DNA from: an uncultured Afifella sp.
GTDB taxonomy: Bacteria; Pseudomonadota; Alphaproteobacteria; Rhizobiales; Afifellaceae
DNA length: 53,227 nucleotides
Reading direction: 5' to 3'
NCBI GenBank assembly: GCA_947259045.1
Contig: CAMYKZ010000016.1
Location: 1-53,227 of the forward strand
Position numbers and translations under genes: made by a program. Of this stretch, positions 26,830-35,091 are shown in pieces. The first letter of the stretch is position 1. The number at the start of each line of letters is the position of its first letter. The notes below the pieces were generated by a model, which was given only the letters and a program-made list of their open reading frames with translations, was not told where the DNA came from and searched no databases.

Positions 26830-28020
26830 TTGGAAATCACAGAAAATTTGACATTGGATCCTAAAACCGGGGATCCTGACATTGGCGCTCCGGAAGCGGA
26901 GTCGGCGAATGTGGAAGGGCAACAGCCAGCTTCCGAAAGCAGGCAGATCGTCCACATTAACGGTGGTGTTGCCCGCGCTATTTATCTCATCGCGATTTTT
27001 ACCGGGTTCATGGTATTTTATTTTGCCCGCAGCCTGTTTCTGCCGATCGCCCTGTCTCTCGTGCTGACGCTCACGCTCAGCCCGATCGTAAGATTTGGCC
27101 GGAAGCGCGGTATTGCTCCCGGGTTTATTGCAATCGTTTTGACCACCGGCCTTGTTATCTCGCTAATCCTTGGCATTTCGGTATTGGCCAAGCCAATCGC
27201 CGCGTGGATAGACGATGCTCCGTCAATCGGGCGGCAGATTCAGTGGAAACTCAAGAATATCCGTGCACCGCTGGAGGCCGTCAGTGATGTTGAGAAAGAA
27301 GTCGACAAACTGACCGCTCCGGACAATCCGGCCGTGCAGGAGGTGGTTGTCAAGCGGCCCGGGCTGTTGACCCGTGTGGCAGACGATTTCGTCGCCATGC
27401 TGTCGATGGCGTTCGTCACATTCGGCCTGACGACATTTCTTCTGGCCTACAGCAACCTGTTCTATGAGAAGCTGATGCATATCATGCCGCGGCTGAGCGA
27501 CAAGAAGCGGGCGCTGCGACTGGTATACGAAATCGAAAAGGTCGTCTCCAACTACCTTTTCACCATCACGACGATCAATGTGACACTGGGCGTTGTTGTC
27601 GGTCTTGCAATGTGGGCGATCGGCATGCCCACGCCGTATCTGTGGGGTATCGCGGCGGCCTCGTTGAATTTTTTGCCCTATATCGGTTCTGTCGTCGGCG
27701 CTGTCCTGGTTGCAATCGTGGCGCTCGTGTCATTTGACACTCTGGGAAGCGCGCTGATCGCACCGATCACTTATCTGGTCCTCACAACCATCGAGGGCCA
27801 TTTCGTCACGCCAATGGTGCTGGGGAGACGGCTTGAGATCAATCCGGTGGTCGTTCTGCTGTCGGTGGCGCTATGGGGTTTCGTATGGGGTATTGTCGGT
27901 GTGCTTCTGGCTGTGCCGATCGCCATAATTGTCAAAGCGTGCGTTGATCATATCGACCAGGCATCGGCATTTTCAGAATTTCTCTCCGCAGCCCGCCCGA
28001 CCCCGGACACCGGCGCATAG
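26830..28020 (+). CDS. AI-2E family (PerM/TqsA-like) transporter
   Basis: This 396-residue inner membrane protein has about eight membrane segments and the domain order of the AI-2E transporter family: paired N-terminal helices (IYLIAIFTGFMVFYFARSLFLPIALSLVL region), a soluble middle part (residues about 130-190), and the C-terminal signature SLNFLPYIGSVVGAVLVAIVAL with EGHFVTPMVLGRRLEINPVVVLLSV. Members transport varied solutes or ions, so the name need not indicate autoinducer-2. The TTG at 26830 is used, with GGGGA upstream. A 10-bp palindrome ATCTATAGAT at 26807-26816 lies in its leader. Confidence 0.88.
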   Translation: MEITENLTLDPKTGDPDIGAPEAESANVEGQQPASESRQIVHINGGVARAIYLIAIFTGFMVFYFARSLFLPIALSLVLTLTLSPIVRFGRKRGIAPGFIAIVLTTGLVISLILGISVLAKPIAAWIDDAPSIGRQIQWKLKNIRAPLEAVSDVEKEVDKLTAPDNPAVQEVVVKRPGLLTRVADDFVAMLSMAFVTFGLTTFLLAYSNLFYEKLMHIMPRLSDKKRALRLVYEIEKVVSNYLFTITTINVTLGVVVGLAMWAIGMPTPYLWGIAAASLNFLPYIGSVVGAVLVAIVALVSFDTLGSALIAPITYLVLTTIEGHFVTPMVLGRRLEINPVVVLLSVALWGFVWGIVGVLLAVPIAIIVKACVDHIDQASAFSEFLSAARPTPDTGA

Positions 28021-28149
28021 ATCTCCTTTTCGTTGTCACAGCTTTTGTATAGCCGCACTTCGGGAGCCTGAATGGGCCGGAGGTTCTGCTGCCGCATGCA
28101 GCCCCTTTGCCAGCCAGCGTAACGAAATCGGAAAATGTAAAATTTTTGC

Positions 28150-28174
28150 GGAACCTTCAGCGGTTGCGTGCGTT
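28150..28174 (+). promoter_or_regulatory. Predicted EcfG (general stress response) promoter
   Basis: GGAAC at 28150-28154 and CGTT at 28171-28174 are separated by 16 bp. This is the consensus of the alphaproteobacterial stress sigma factor EcfG, controlled by PhyR-NepR. Transcription would start near 28181, about 50 bp before the gene at 28231. The leader then holds AAGGAGG (28212-28218), which also lies inside a five-codon frame (ATGATGAAGGAGGCGTAA, 28206-28223). Confidence 0.75.
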
Positions 28175-28230
28175 TGATTACGGAGAGGCGACGATAAACT
28201 TAACCATGATGAAGGAGGCGTAAGACTATC

Positions 28231-28791
28231 ATGTCAAACACGCAAACACATACCGGTGCAGCCGGGAAAGCGAACACCAGGACTGAAAACGGCGGCGGCG
28301 AAAAGCCGATTAGCGCTGAAGCTGCTGACAACCTGGATGCCGTCAAACGCGACATGGAGCATCTTGTCGACCGGGCGTCCGAAGAAGCGGAAAAGCTCAG
28401 TTCAGCTGCCCGGAAATACGGCGCGGCGTTTGCCCAGCAGCGTAAAGCGGGTACAGCGGATACAATCTCCGATATCGCCCAAAATCTTCGGGAACTCAGC
28501 GATAAGATGAGCGACCGTCCCAACCTTCTTTCGATTATGGAAAATGCGGCAGACAGCCTTGAGGATGTTGCAGACGGGATCAGAACGCGTTCATTCTCTG
28601 ATCTTTACAACGACGCGGAAGCATTTGCTCGCGAGCGGCCGTTGACAGTCGCCGCCGGTGCGGCGGTGGTCGGACTGCTGGCCGCCCGTTTTCTGAAAAG
28701 CTCCAGTACACGGGCGAGTGAGGTTCGGCGCGATCGGGATTGGGACGATTATGATCCTGCTTATCCCTATAACGGCCGGCCCGGAAGGTAA
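28231..28791 (+). CDS. Stress-type membrane protein, YqjD/ElaB-like architecture
   Basis: This 186-residue protein is mostly charged helix (residues about 30-120), then ARERPLTVAAGAAVVGLLAARFL, a single C-terminal membrane segment of the Gly/Ala-zipper type, and a short tail. The architecture is that of the YqjD/ElaB (DUF883) group, which anchor to the inner membrane and bind ribosomes in stationary phase, though the helical part shows only weak resemblance. It is first of four genes behind the EcfG promoter. AAGGAGG lies 12 bp before the ATG. Confidence 0.7.
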   Translation: MSNTQTHTGAAGKANTRTENGGGEKPISAEAADNLDAVKRDMEHLVDRASEEAEKLSSAARKYGAAFAQQRKAGTADTISDIAQNLRELSDKMSDRPNLLSIMENAADSLEDVADGIRTRSFSDLYNDAEAFARERPLTVAAGAAVVGLLAARFLKSSSTRASEVRRDRDWDDYDPAYPYNGRPGR

Positions 28792-28797
28792 TCAGCG

Positions 28798-29202
28798 ATG
28801 ACCCGGGACCCCAAACATACACTGCGGCCAACGGTGGCAGAGCTTATCAGCGAAGCTGCCCGCAACGCGACCGGCCTGTTCAGCAGTGAGGTCAAGCTGC
28901 TCAAGGCAGAGACGAAAGACGGTATCCGGCAACTCGCTACAGGATTGGCGTTGATGCTTCTCGGCGTTGTGTTTGCCGTTGTGGCTGCAACCCTGATTGT
29001 TGAGGCGGCTGTGGAAGCGCTTGCGATCTATGTCGGCTCAGAGGCGCTGGCTGCTGCGATCATGGCCGTAGTGACCCTGGTGCTGGCAGGCGGCTTGTTC
29101 TTCTACGCCATGCACAAAATCTCAAACTTCAGTCTGACTCCGGAAAGGACAATTCGATCTGTCCGCAAGGATAGCCAGATTGTGACGGAAAAGGTGGCAT
29201 GA
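28798..29202 (+). CDS. Holin-X/DUF1469 family inner membrane protein (YqjE-like)
   Basis: This 134-residue protein has an amphipathic N-terminus (ELISEAARNATGLFSSEVKLLKAE), then two membrane segments (residues about 48-75 and 85-107). This is the pattern of the phage holin family PF07332, which includes E. coli YqjE. There is no sign of a prophage here, so lysis is not implied. It lies 6 bp after the previous gene and overlaps the next one by four bases. The gene order resembles yqjD-yqjE-yqjK. Confidence 0.85.
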   Translation: MTRDPKHTLRPTVAELISEAARNATGLFSSEVKLLKAETKDGIRQLATGLALMLLGVVFAVVAATLIVEAAVEALAIYVGSEALAAAIMAVVTLVLAGGLFFYAMHKISNFSLTPERTIRSVRKDSQIVTEKVA

Positions 29203-29597
29203 TGTCAGATGATATTCGCGAAATAGAGCGAGAGACAGAACGGGCTCGCGCCCGGCTGGATATTTCTCTGGAATCCCTGCAGCAGCGGCTAACGGTGTCG
29301 GGACTGGCTGATGAAGCTCTCGGTGCTGTGAGGCGGTCGGAATACGGGCAGCTGTTTGATGACACGGTTCAGGCTGTGCGGCGAAATCCGCTTCCGCTTG
29401 TTCTCGCGGGTGCGGCGGTCGGTCTATTCCTGATCCAGCTTGGCGAGGAACGGACAAGCAGCAGCCGAGCCGTTCACCGCGGCCGACGACCGAAGCGCGG
29501 AGTTGATCCCAATCCGTCGCCGGTCGACCGGATGCCGGAAGAGCCGCACCTGAATGGCTTGAACCCGGCTGCAAGTCATCACCAATACACATCTTAA
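29199..29597 (+). CDS. DUF3618 domain protein
   Basis: This 132-residue protein begins IREIERETERARARLDISLESLQQRL, the DUF3618 signature. A short membrane-spanning stretch NPLPLVLAGAAVGLFLIQL (residues about 65-83) and a disordered basic/Pro-rich tail follow. No function is known. DUF3618 genes commonly follow holin-X genes in alphaproteobacteria. It overlaps the stop of that gene (ATGATG), so the start may be the first or second ATG. Confidence 0.85.
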   Translation: MMSDDIREIERETERARARLDISLESLQQRLTVSGLADEALGAVRRSEYGQLFDDTVQAVRRNPLPLVLAGAAVGLFLIQLGEERTSSSRAVHRGRRPKRGVDPNPSPVDRMPEEPHLNGLNPAASHHQYTS

Positions 29598-29622
29598 ATT
29601 CCGATAAGCGGAGGTAAATACA

Positions 29623-30309
29623 ATGACCAATTCAGATAAGACACATACAACTGGAAAGACGAGCGATATGGGCAAATCTGCTTCATCATCCGTGAACGCT
29701 GACCCGCGTACGCCAGACAGGCCGACATCCAAGGATAATGCCGGCGCACTGGAGGCCGCTAAACAGAAACTCGGCGAAGCAGGCGAAACGGTGAAGGAAA
29801 CAGCAATGCACGCTGCGTCCGACGTCCGCTCGACGGCGTCGCAGGCCGCCGAAACAGCGAAGGCCTCGGCGGCGAAAGCAGCATCAACCGTCTCCGAAAG
29901 CGTCGAAGAGGGCTATGAGCGTGTCCGCTCGAAAGCAGAAAGCGCCTATCGGTCATCCAGGAACGCTGCACACCGGACAGCCCGCAGCGTCAAATACCGT
30001 TCTGTCCGCACGGGCCAGAACATCGAATCATATTTCGAAGAGAATCCGCTGATGATCGGCGCTGCCGGATTCTTCGGCGGGCTCGTCCTCGGCTCATTAC
30101 TGCCGCGTACCCGCAGCGAGGATCGTAACCTCGGGCGCTGGCGTGACGAAGCTGCCCGGAAGGGCATGGCCTATGGTCGCGAATTTGCAGACAGCACTGC
30201 CCAGCGGGCGGAAGACATGCTGGTGGAGACACGACGCAAGCTGGAGCCGGATGCAGAGGGTGCAGAGAGTCCCGGGTACGGGCGTCCTGCGTATAACGGC
30301 CGAAACTGA
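29623..30309 (+). CDS. LEA-like/YqjD-like stress protein with C-terminal membrane segment
   Basis: This 228-residue protein starts with a disordered Ser/Thr/Pro-rich part. A long Ala/Lys/Glu/Ser helix follows (residues about 45-110, with repeated AAETAKASAAKAAS-like units as in late embryogenesis abundant proteins). A Gly-rich membrane segment ENPLMIGAAGFFGGLVLGSLL then appears with RTRSEDRN after it, the ending typical of YqjD-like proteins. A further charged tail of about 60 residues is unusual. GGAGG lies upstream of the ATG. It is fourth in the stress cluster; a role in desiccation or membrane protection is inference. Confidence 0.72.
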   Translation: MTNSDKTHTTGKTSDMGKSASSSVNADPRTPDRPTSKDNAGALEAAKQKLGEAGETVKETAMHAASDVRSTASQAAETAKASAAKAASTVSESVEEGYERVRSKAESAYRSSRNAAHRTARSVKYRSVRTGQNIESYFEENPLMIGAAGFFGGLVLGSLLPRTRSEDRNLGRWRDEAARKGMAYGREFADSTAQRAEDMLVETRRKLEPDAEGAESPGYGRPAYNGRN

Positions 30310-30371
30310 AGACCGGATCATCAGCCCGGCGGACCGGCACAAACCAGGTCCTGTCGCGCGATTAACCGAAT

Positions 30372-30396
30372 TGCCCCCGCGTTCGACGCGGGGGCA
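30372..30396. repeat. Perfect 10-bp hairpin between the stress cluster and YihY gene
   Basis: TGCCCCCGCG (30372-30381) and CGCGGGGGCA (30387-30396) pair perfectly around TTCGA. No T-run follows on either strand, so it is not a standard intrinsic terminator. It may pause transcription or stabilise the 3' end of the stress mRNA, or bind a regulator as a palindrome. Confidence 0.6.
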
Positions 30397-30455
30397 GCAT
30401 CCGGCGGCAAATCCACTTATTGAATGTGGCAGACGACAGGGGCGCACTGAAACGG

Positions 30456-31460
30456 ATGAATACAACGATCAGCGAGACAGATGTCGACGAGCGGGTGAGA
30501 GATTACCACACGGCCGAGGCCGGACGCGGCAGGACTGCCAAGACACCCGACAGAATCCCGCTTGCAGGATGGCGCGACATCCTGTTGCGCACCGTGAAGG
30601 AAATTTCAGAGGATCAGGCTGCCTTCGCGGCTGCCGGCGTAACGTTTCTCGGCCTGCTTGCGATTTTCCCCGCCATCGCCGTTTTCGTTTCCCTCTATGG
30701 GCTGTTTGCCGACATCGGCACGGTTCAGGATCACATCAATGCCCTGAAAGGCGTGATACCGGGCGATGTTCTCGACATCGTCGCCAACGAGCTGAAACGG
30801 TTATCGGAAGCGAAGGACACCGGGCTCAGCATCGGACTGGTAATCGGGCTTCTGCTGACATTGTGGAGCGCCAACAGTGGCATGAAAGCGCTTTTTGTTG
30901 TTGTAAACCTGGCCTACGACGAAAAGGAAAAGCGCGGTTTTGTCCAACTCAATCTGACGTCTCTGTCTTTCACGCTGGGCGCGATTGTCTTGGCAATACT
31001 GATCATGAACGCTTTGGTCTTGCTGCCGCTTGTTCTTGAATTTCTCTGGCTCGGACCGGTTGCAAAATGGATTATTGCCATAGCACCGCCGTTGTTTCTG
31101 TTTGTCCTGGTCAACATCGCGATCGCGGCATTGTACCGCTACGGGCCAAGCAGAAACGCTGCGGAATGGAGCTGGATCAGTGTCGGCTCCATACTCACCT
31201 CAGTCGTCTGGCTTGCCACATCGCTGGGCTTTTCGTTCTATCTTGCGAATTTTGGCGATTACAACGCGACCTACGGGACGCTTGGCGCAATCATCGGTTT
31301 CATGATGTGGATGTACATTTCAGCTTTTATCCTTGTGGCGGGCGCTGAACTCAATGCCGAGATCGAACATCAGACCGCAGTCGATACCACCGTCGGTCCT
31401 GACAAGCCGATGGGTGAGCGCGGTGCCTATGTGGCCGATACGCTGGGCGAGAAACCCTGA
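30456..31460 (+). CDS. YihY/BrkB-family inner membrane protein
   Basis: This 334-residue protein has six membrane segments and the YihY/BrkB pattern: ISEDQAAFAAAGVTFLGLLAIFPAIAVFVSLYGL, LWSANSGMKALFVVVNLAYDE, YRYGPSRNAAEW and ATYGTLGAIIGFMMWMYISAFILVAGAELNAEIE. The family is often misnamed ribonuclease BN; the real function is not known. ATG 30456 is preferred, but an in-frame TTG at 30420 is possible. It may extend the stress operon, although a strong hairpin lies between. Confidence 0.9.
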   Translation: MNTTISETDVDERVRDYHTAEAGRGRTAKTPDRIPLAGWRDILLRTVKEISEDQAAFAAAGVTFLGLLAIFPAIAVFVSLYGLFADIGTVQDHINALKGVIPGDVLDIVANELKRLSEAKDTGLSIGLVIGLLLTLWSANSGMKALFVVVNLAYDEKEKRGFVQLNLTSLSFTLGAIVLAILIMNALVLLPLVLEFLWLGPVAKWIIAIAPPLFLFVLVNIAIAALYRYGPSRNAAEWSWISVGSILTSVVWLATSLGFSFYLANFGDYNATYGTLGAIIGFMMWMYISAFILVAGAELNAEIEHQTAVDTTVGPDKPMGERGAYVADTLGEKP

Positions 31461-31497
31461 CCGGTTCCGGCCGGCGGAATATTATCCAAAATATTAT

Positions 31498-32160
31498 TCA
31501 GGCCTGAGCCAGCACGACCGCATCGACAATTGCGGCAAAATGGCAGGAAGCGGCGGCAAGCACAAACAGATGCCAGATGGCATTCTGGTAGGGCAGATCC
31601 TTCCACAGGTGGAAGACCACGCCGATCGTATAGAGAATGCCGCCGGAGCCGAGCAATATCAGCGCACCGGTTGGAACGGACTGGGACAGCGGTTGCAGAA
31701 CGGCGAGCACGGACCAGCCCATGCCCAGATAAAGCGCCACGGAGAATCCGCGCAGTCCGTCTGTCAGAAACAGTTTTGCAAGCGCACCAAGCAGCGCCAC
31801 CGACCAGACTGCGCCGAGCAGTCCATACCCCAGGAATCCGCCGAGACTGACCATCGCAAAGGGCGTATACGTGCCGGCGATCTTGACGAAGATCGCCGCC
31901 TGATCCAGCCGTCTCAGGCCGGCTTTCCAATGGGGTACGGGGATCAGGTGATAGGCGGCGGAAAACGAAAACATCGCAACCATCGCCAGTCCGTAAATCA
32001 CCAGGCTGATGGCAGAATGCGCGGGCAGGGACGGCACGGCCATGGTCAGCACGATGATCGTTGCGACCAGGCTGCCGCTGACGCCAAGCGCATGGACAAT
32101 ACCGTCAGCAACGCGCTCTCGCACGCTATAGACCGGACAGTCGGGATGTTGATGTGTCAT
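31498..32160 (-). CDS. Hemolysin III (PAQR-type) family membrane protein
   Basis: This 220-residue protein has seven predicted membrane segments and the conserved motifs of the HlyIII/PAQR family: SAAYHL in the second segment region, DQAAIFVKIAGTYTPFAMV, and IWHLFVLAAASCHFAAI at the end with the metal-binding His residues. Eukaryotic relatives are receptors or ceramidase-like hydrolases; the bacterial role is not settled. It converges on the YihY gene. Confidence 0.92.
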   Translation of the reverse strand: MTHQHPDCPVYSVRERVADGIVHALGVSGSLVATIIVLTMAVPSLPAHSAISLVIYGLAMVAMFSFSAAYHLIPVPHWKAGLRRLDQAAIFVKIAGTYTPFAMVSLGGFLGYGLLGAVWSVALLGALAKLFLTDGLRGFSVALYLGMGWSVLAVLQPLSQSVPTGALILLGSGGILYTIGVVFHLWKDLPYQNAIWHLFVLAAASCHFAAIVDAVVLAQA

Positions 32161-32256
32161 GTTCTTCTACCTTAGAGCACAGTGCGCATCGGGCAATGCG
32201 GCGCCTGTCCGGGCCATGCGCACAGGTCAGCCGGGACAGGTCAACCGTCATCGGCG

Positions 32257-32643
32257 TTACTTGACGATCCAGACCAGGCACTTGCCACCGGCAGGCCAGC
32301 CGCCGGGATTGGCGTTGTTGACAAACACCTGCTGGTTCGGCGCCAGCGTTGGCAGCACATAGGAGCCCTGGACGAACGAGTTTTCCATCCGCCAGTTGAT
32401 CTTCGTGCCGGCTGAAAGCGTTCCGCCGCCCTTGTTGACAATCACCAGATCGTCGGGAAACTCGACCGGAGTGCCCTGGGCCCTGCAGTCGAATTTGGCA
32501 ATCAGTTGCGGCCGTAGCGGTTTGACCTTCTGCAGCGTTGTCGATGTGTCACCTGAGCGCTGATAAGTTCCGGCAACCGCCCCAGTGGCCAGCGCTGCCA
32601 GGATTGCGGCAAATGCCGTTGTTTTGTATGCGAATCTGGTCAT
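32257..32643 (-). CDS. Small exported protein of unknown function
   Basis: I do not recognise this 128-residue protein with certainty. It has a signal peptide ending near ATGAVA (residue 24). The mature domain has LIAKFDCRAQGTPVEFPDDLVIVNKGGGTLSAGTKINWRM and ends with KCLVWIVK. The N-x-G-x3-L-x-AGT-type pattern and the two Cys, one at each end, suggest a small beta-sandwich (CARDB-like) domain held by a disulfide. Many such genes occur singly in rhizobia; function is unknown. Confidence 0.75.
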   Translation of the reverse strand: MTRFAYKTTAFAAILAALATGAVAGTYQRSGDTSTTLQKVKPLRPQLIAKFDCRAQGTPVEFPDDLVIVNKGGGTLSAGTKINWRMENSFVQGSYVLPTLAPNQQVFVNNANPGGWPAGGKCLVWIVK

Positions 32644-32925
32644 TTTTTTCTCCTTCGTTTGTTGAAATTGCGGGCTTTCCTGTCAATGGACTGAGATCGT
32701 TCCATGTCGGGTTAGACGCGCTTTTCAGAACAAAGGTTCATTGCCGCAAGCGTCCGCAGCAACGATATTGAGATCGGTATTCTGAATGATTTGGTGAATT
32801 TATTGCGTTGAATTCTGCGTGTTTACAGGTTTGAGCATCAATAGCGGCATGATGTCGGCGCACGGCATACACCGGCAGCGCCACGTCTGACGGGGGCGGG
32901 CTCCCGGAACCGGCGTTTCGATGCC
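32644..32925. other. Non-coding gap
   Basis: This 282-bp region separates the small exported protein from the 3' end of the amidohydrolase gene. It is AT-richer near 32760-32820 and contains the ribosome-binding site AAGGAGAAAAAA of the exported protein gene. I see no gene, no strong hairpin and no repeat in it. Confidence 0.6.
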
Positions 32926-34056
32926 CTAATCGTCCATGCCCCAATAGACACCGTCGATCACCAGGCCGTCGCAGACCAGCCGGCTGTTGGAGGTTATCCG
33001 CTCTCCGACCGTATCGAAATATTCAAACCGGCCTTCTTCCAGATGAAAGATCGTCGCATCGCCTTTGGCGCCGACATTCAGATGGCCGAGGTCGGTCTGG
33101 TCGATGGCGCGCGCCGGGGCAATCGTTGCCTTGGCGACGATCGTCTCAAGGTCCATCCCCAGTGCGAGGAATTTGGACATCACATGCAGTAGGTCATGGG
33201 CGGGACCATCGATCGACTGTGCATGGACATCGGAACTGATGACATCGGGCTCAAAGCCGTGTTCCAGCATCTTGATGGCGGATTCAAAGCCGAACGATCC
33301 CTTGCCGTGGCCGGTGTCGAACACAACGCCCCTTTCGCGCGCCGCCAGGACTTCTTTTTTCACCATGCCCTCGGCAGTAACCGGCTGGTTGGGAAAGGGA
33401 CGGAAACAGTGGGTCAGAATATCGCCTGATCCGAGACGCTGCAGCACGGCTTCGATGGAGGGTGGCGGTTTGTCGATATGCGACATCAGCGGTTTGCCGA
33501 GTTTGTCGGAAGCCTGCTTGGCGATCTCAAGCGGGGAAATGCCGTTGGCGCCGGATGTATTGTGTCCGACCCGGACTTTCACGCCGATGATCCGGTCGCC
33601 GAATTCCCTGGCCTTGTCCAGTGTCTGGCCGGGATTGCACAGATCCAGATCCCGGCACTCGCCGACATTGACGTCGAAGCCGAAAATTCCGGAAAATGAA
33701 ATATTCAGAAACGCCAGGATACGCGATCTTGAGCGCTGGATGATATGGTCATGGAAACCCAGGAAATTACCGGCGCCGGCGCTTCCGGCATCGACAAAAG
33801 TGGTGGTACCGGCGCGGCGGGCCAGATTGTCCGGATGGACGCCAAGCGACGTTCCGCCATGATAGACATGGGTGTGCAGGTCGATCAGCCCGGGAGAGAC
33901 AAATTTGCCGCTGACATCGATCACGCTACGCGCGTCTTCACGATTGATTGCGTCTTCGACATGCGTGACCCGGTCGCCCGAAAATCCGACATCGAATTTG
34001 CCCGATTTGGCCGCGTGCGGATCGATCAGGTGTCCGCCGACTAGTGCTAATTCCAT
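32926..34056 (-). CDS. Amidohydrolase-superfamily deacetylase (cog3964 type)
   Basis: This 376-residue metal-dependent hydrolase shows the amidohydrolase-superfamily metal site in order: DLHTHVYHG, a Lys in GVKVRVGHNTSG, His in LMSHIDKPP, His in LTHCFRPFPNQ and Asp in ISSDVHAQSIDGP. It resembles the cog3964 group, once labelled dihydroorotase; characterised members hydrolyse acetyl-(R)-mandelate-like esters. ATG 34056 is chosen over 34068 because GGAG lies six bases upstream. It is last in the ABC importer operon (33 bp after the ATPase), so it probably deacylates the imported compound. Confidence 0.87.
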   Translation of the reverse strand: MELALVGGHLIDPHAAKSGKFDVGFSGDRVTHVEDAINREDARSVIDVSGKFVSPGLIDLHTHVYHGGTSLGVHPDNLARRAGTTTFVDAGSAGAGNFLGFHDHIIQRSRSRILAFLNISFSGIFGFDVNVGECRDLDLCNPGQTLDKAREFGDRIIGVKVRVGHNTSGANGISPLEIAKQASDKLGKPLMSHIDKPPPSIEAVLQRLGSGDILTHCFRPFPNQPVTAEGMVKKEVLAARERGVVFDTGHGKGSFGFESAIKMLEHGFEPDVISSDVHAQSIDGPAHDLLHVMSKFLALGMDLETIVAKATIAPARAIDQTDLGHLNVGAKGDATIFHLEEGRFEYFDTVGERITSNSRLVCDGLVIDGVYWGMDD

Positions 34057-34089
34057 TTCACACTCCATTCTTTCTATCGTTGCAGACCG

Positions 34090-35091
34090 TCATCCGCCGC
34101 TTTCCTGTTTGGTAAGAAAACAGGCCTGTCCGGGAAAATGACAGGCAACCAGCCGCCCGCCGGCCGATGTTTGCAATGGTGGCGCCTGGGACAGGCATAT
34201 GTCCCGGCTGATCGGGCAGCGGTCCGAATAGGGGCAGCCGTCCCTGAGTTCGAGCCTGCTCGGCGGTTCGCCGCGCAAAACGTCTGCGCTGATCCTGCTT
34301 GACGGGTCCGGCTTCGGGATCGCCGCAATCAGCGCCTGCGTATAGGGATGGGCCGGATTGGAGAACAGTTCTCCGGCATCGGCCATTTCCACGATCCGCC
34401 CCAGATACATCACCGCGATCCGGTCGCTGATCTGGCCGATGACGGACAGGTCATGGGAGATGAACATGATCGTCAGCTGAAGCGATTTTCGAAGATCCAT
34501 CAGGAGGTTGAGGACCTGTGCCTGAATAGACACATCAAGCGCGGACACCGGTTCGTCGGCGATGACGATATCGGGTGTCGGCAGGATCGCCCGGGCGATC
34601 CCGACCCGCTGCCGCTGGCCGCCGCTCAGCTCATGCGGGAAGCGGCCGGCAAATGACGGGTCGAGGCCGACGCTGTCCAGCGTTCGGGCAATCTGTTCTG
34701 CCCGCTGTTTGCCGTCGCTGAAACAATTGTGGATGTCACCGGCTTCGGCAACGGAATCGCCGATGGTTCTGCGCGGATTCAACGACGCATAGGGATCCTG
34801 AAAGATCATTCTGACCTTCAACCGGATCGCTCTCAGCCGGCTTTGCCGTACCGCCAGAATATTTTCCCCTCCGAATGTCACGGTTCCGCCGCTGGATTTC
34901 GCCAGCCCGACGAGGGAGCGGCCGACGGTCGTTTTACCGCAGCCGGTTTCTCCGACCACGCCGAGTATTTCGCCGCGATGAAGATCGAACGACACGTCGT
35001 CGACGGCGCGCAGTTCAAACCGTTTTCCGCCGCGTTTGACGAAGAACGAGGTTTTCAGTCCGGCGGCTTCCAGGATGACATTGTCGTTCAT
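34090..35091 (-). CDS. ABC transporter ATP-binding protein (Dpp/OppF type)
   Basis: This 333-residue ATPase has Walker A GETGCGKTT, the signature LSGGQRQRVGIARAI and Walker B DIVIADEPVSALD. The C-terminal oligopeptide-transporter extension ends in a Cys-containing block CPYSDRCP...C that may bind an iron-sulfur cluster, as in this family. It energises the importer together with the adjacent ATPase, whose stop it overlaps (ATGA). Confidence 0.95.
   Translation of the reverse strand: MNDNVILEAAGLKTSFFVKRGGKRFELRAVDDVSFDLHRGEILGVVGETGCGKTTVGRSLVGLAKSSGGTVTFGGENILAVRQSRLRAIRLKVRMIFQDPYASLNPRRTIGDSVAEAGDIHNCFSDGKQRAEQIARTLDSVGLDPSFAGRFPHELSGGQRQRVGIARAILPTPDIVIADEPVSALDVSIQAQVLNLLMDLRKSLQLTIMFISHDLSVIGQISDRIAVMYLGRIVEMADAGELFSNPAHPYTQALIAAIPKPDPSSRISADVLRGEPPSRLELRDGCPYSDRCPISRDICLSQAPPLQTSAGGRLVACHFPGQACFLTKQESGG

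Noticed and set aside
28798-29202. Prophage lysis cassette suggested by the holin-X family name
   Set aside because: No endolysin, spanin, integrase or structural phage gene is present; the holin-X name covers host membrane proteins such as YqjE.
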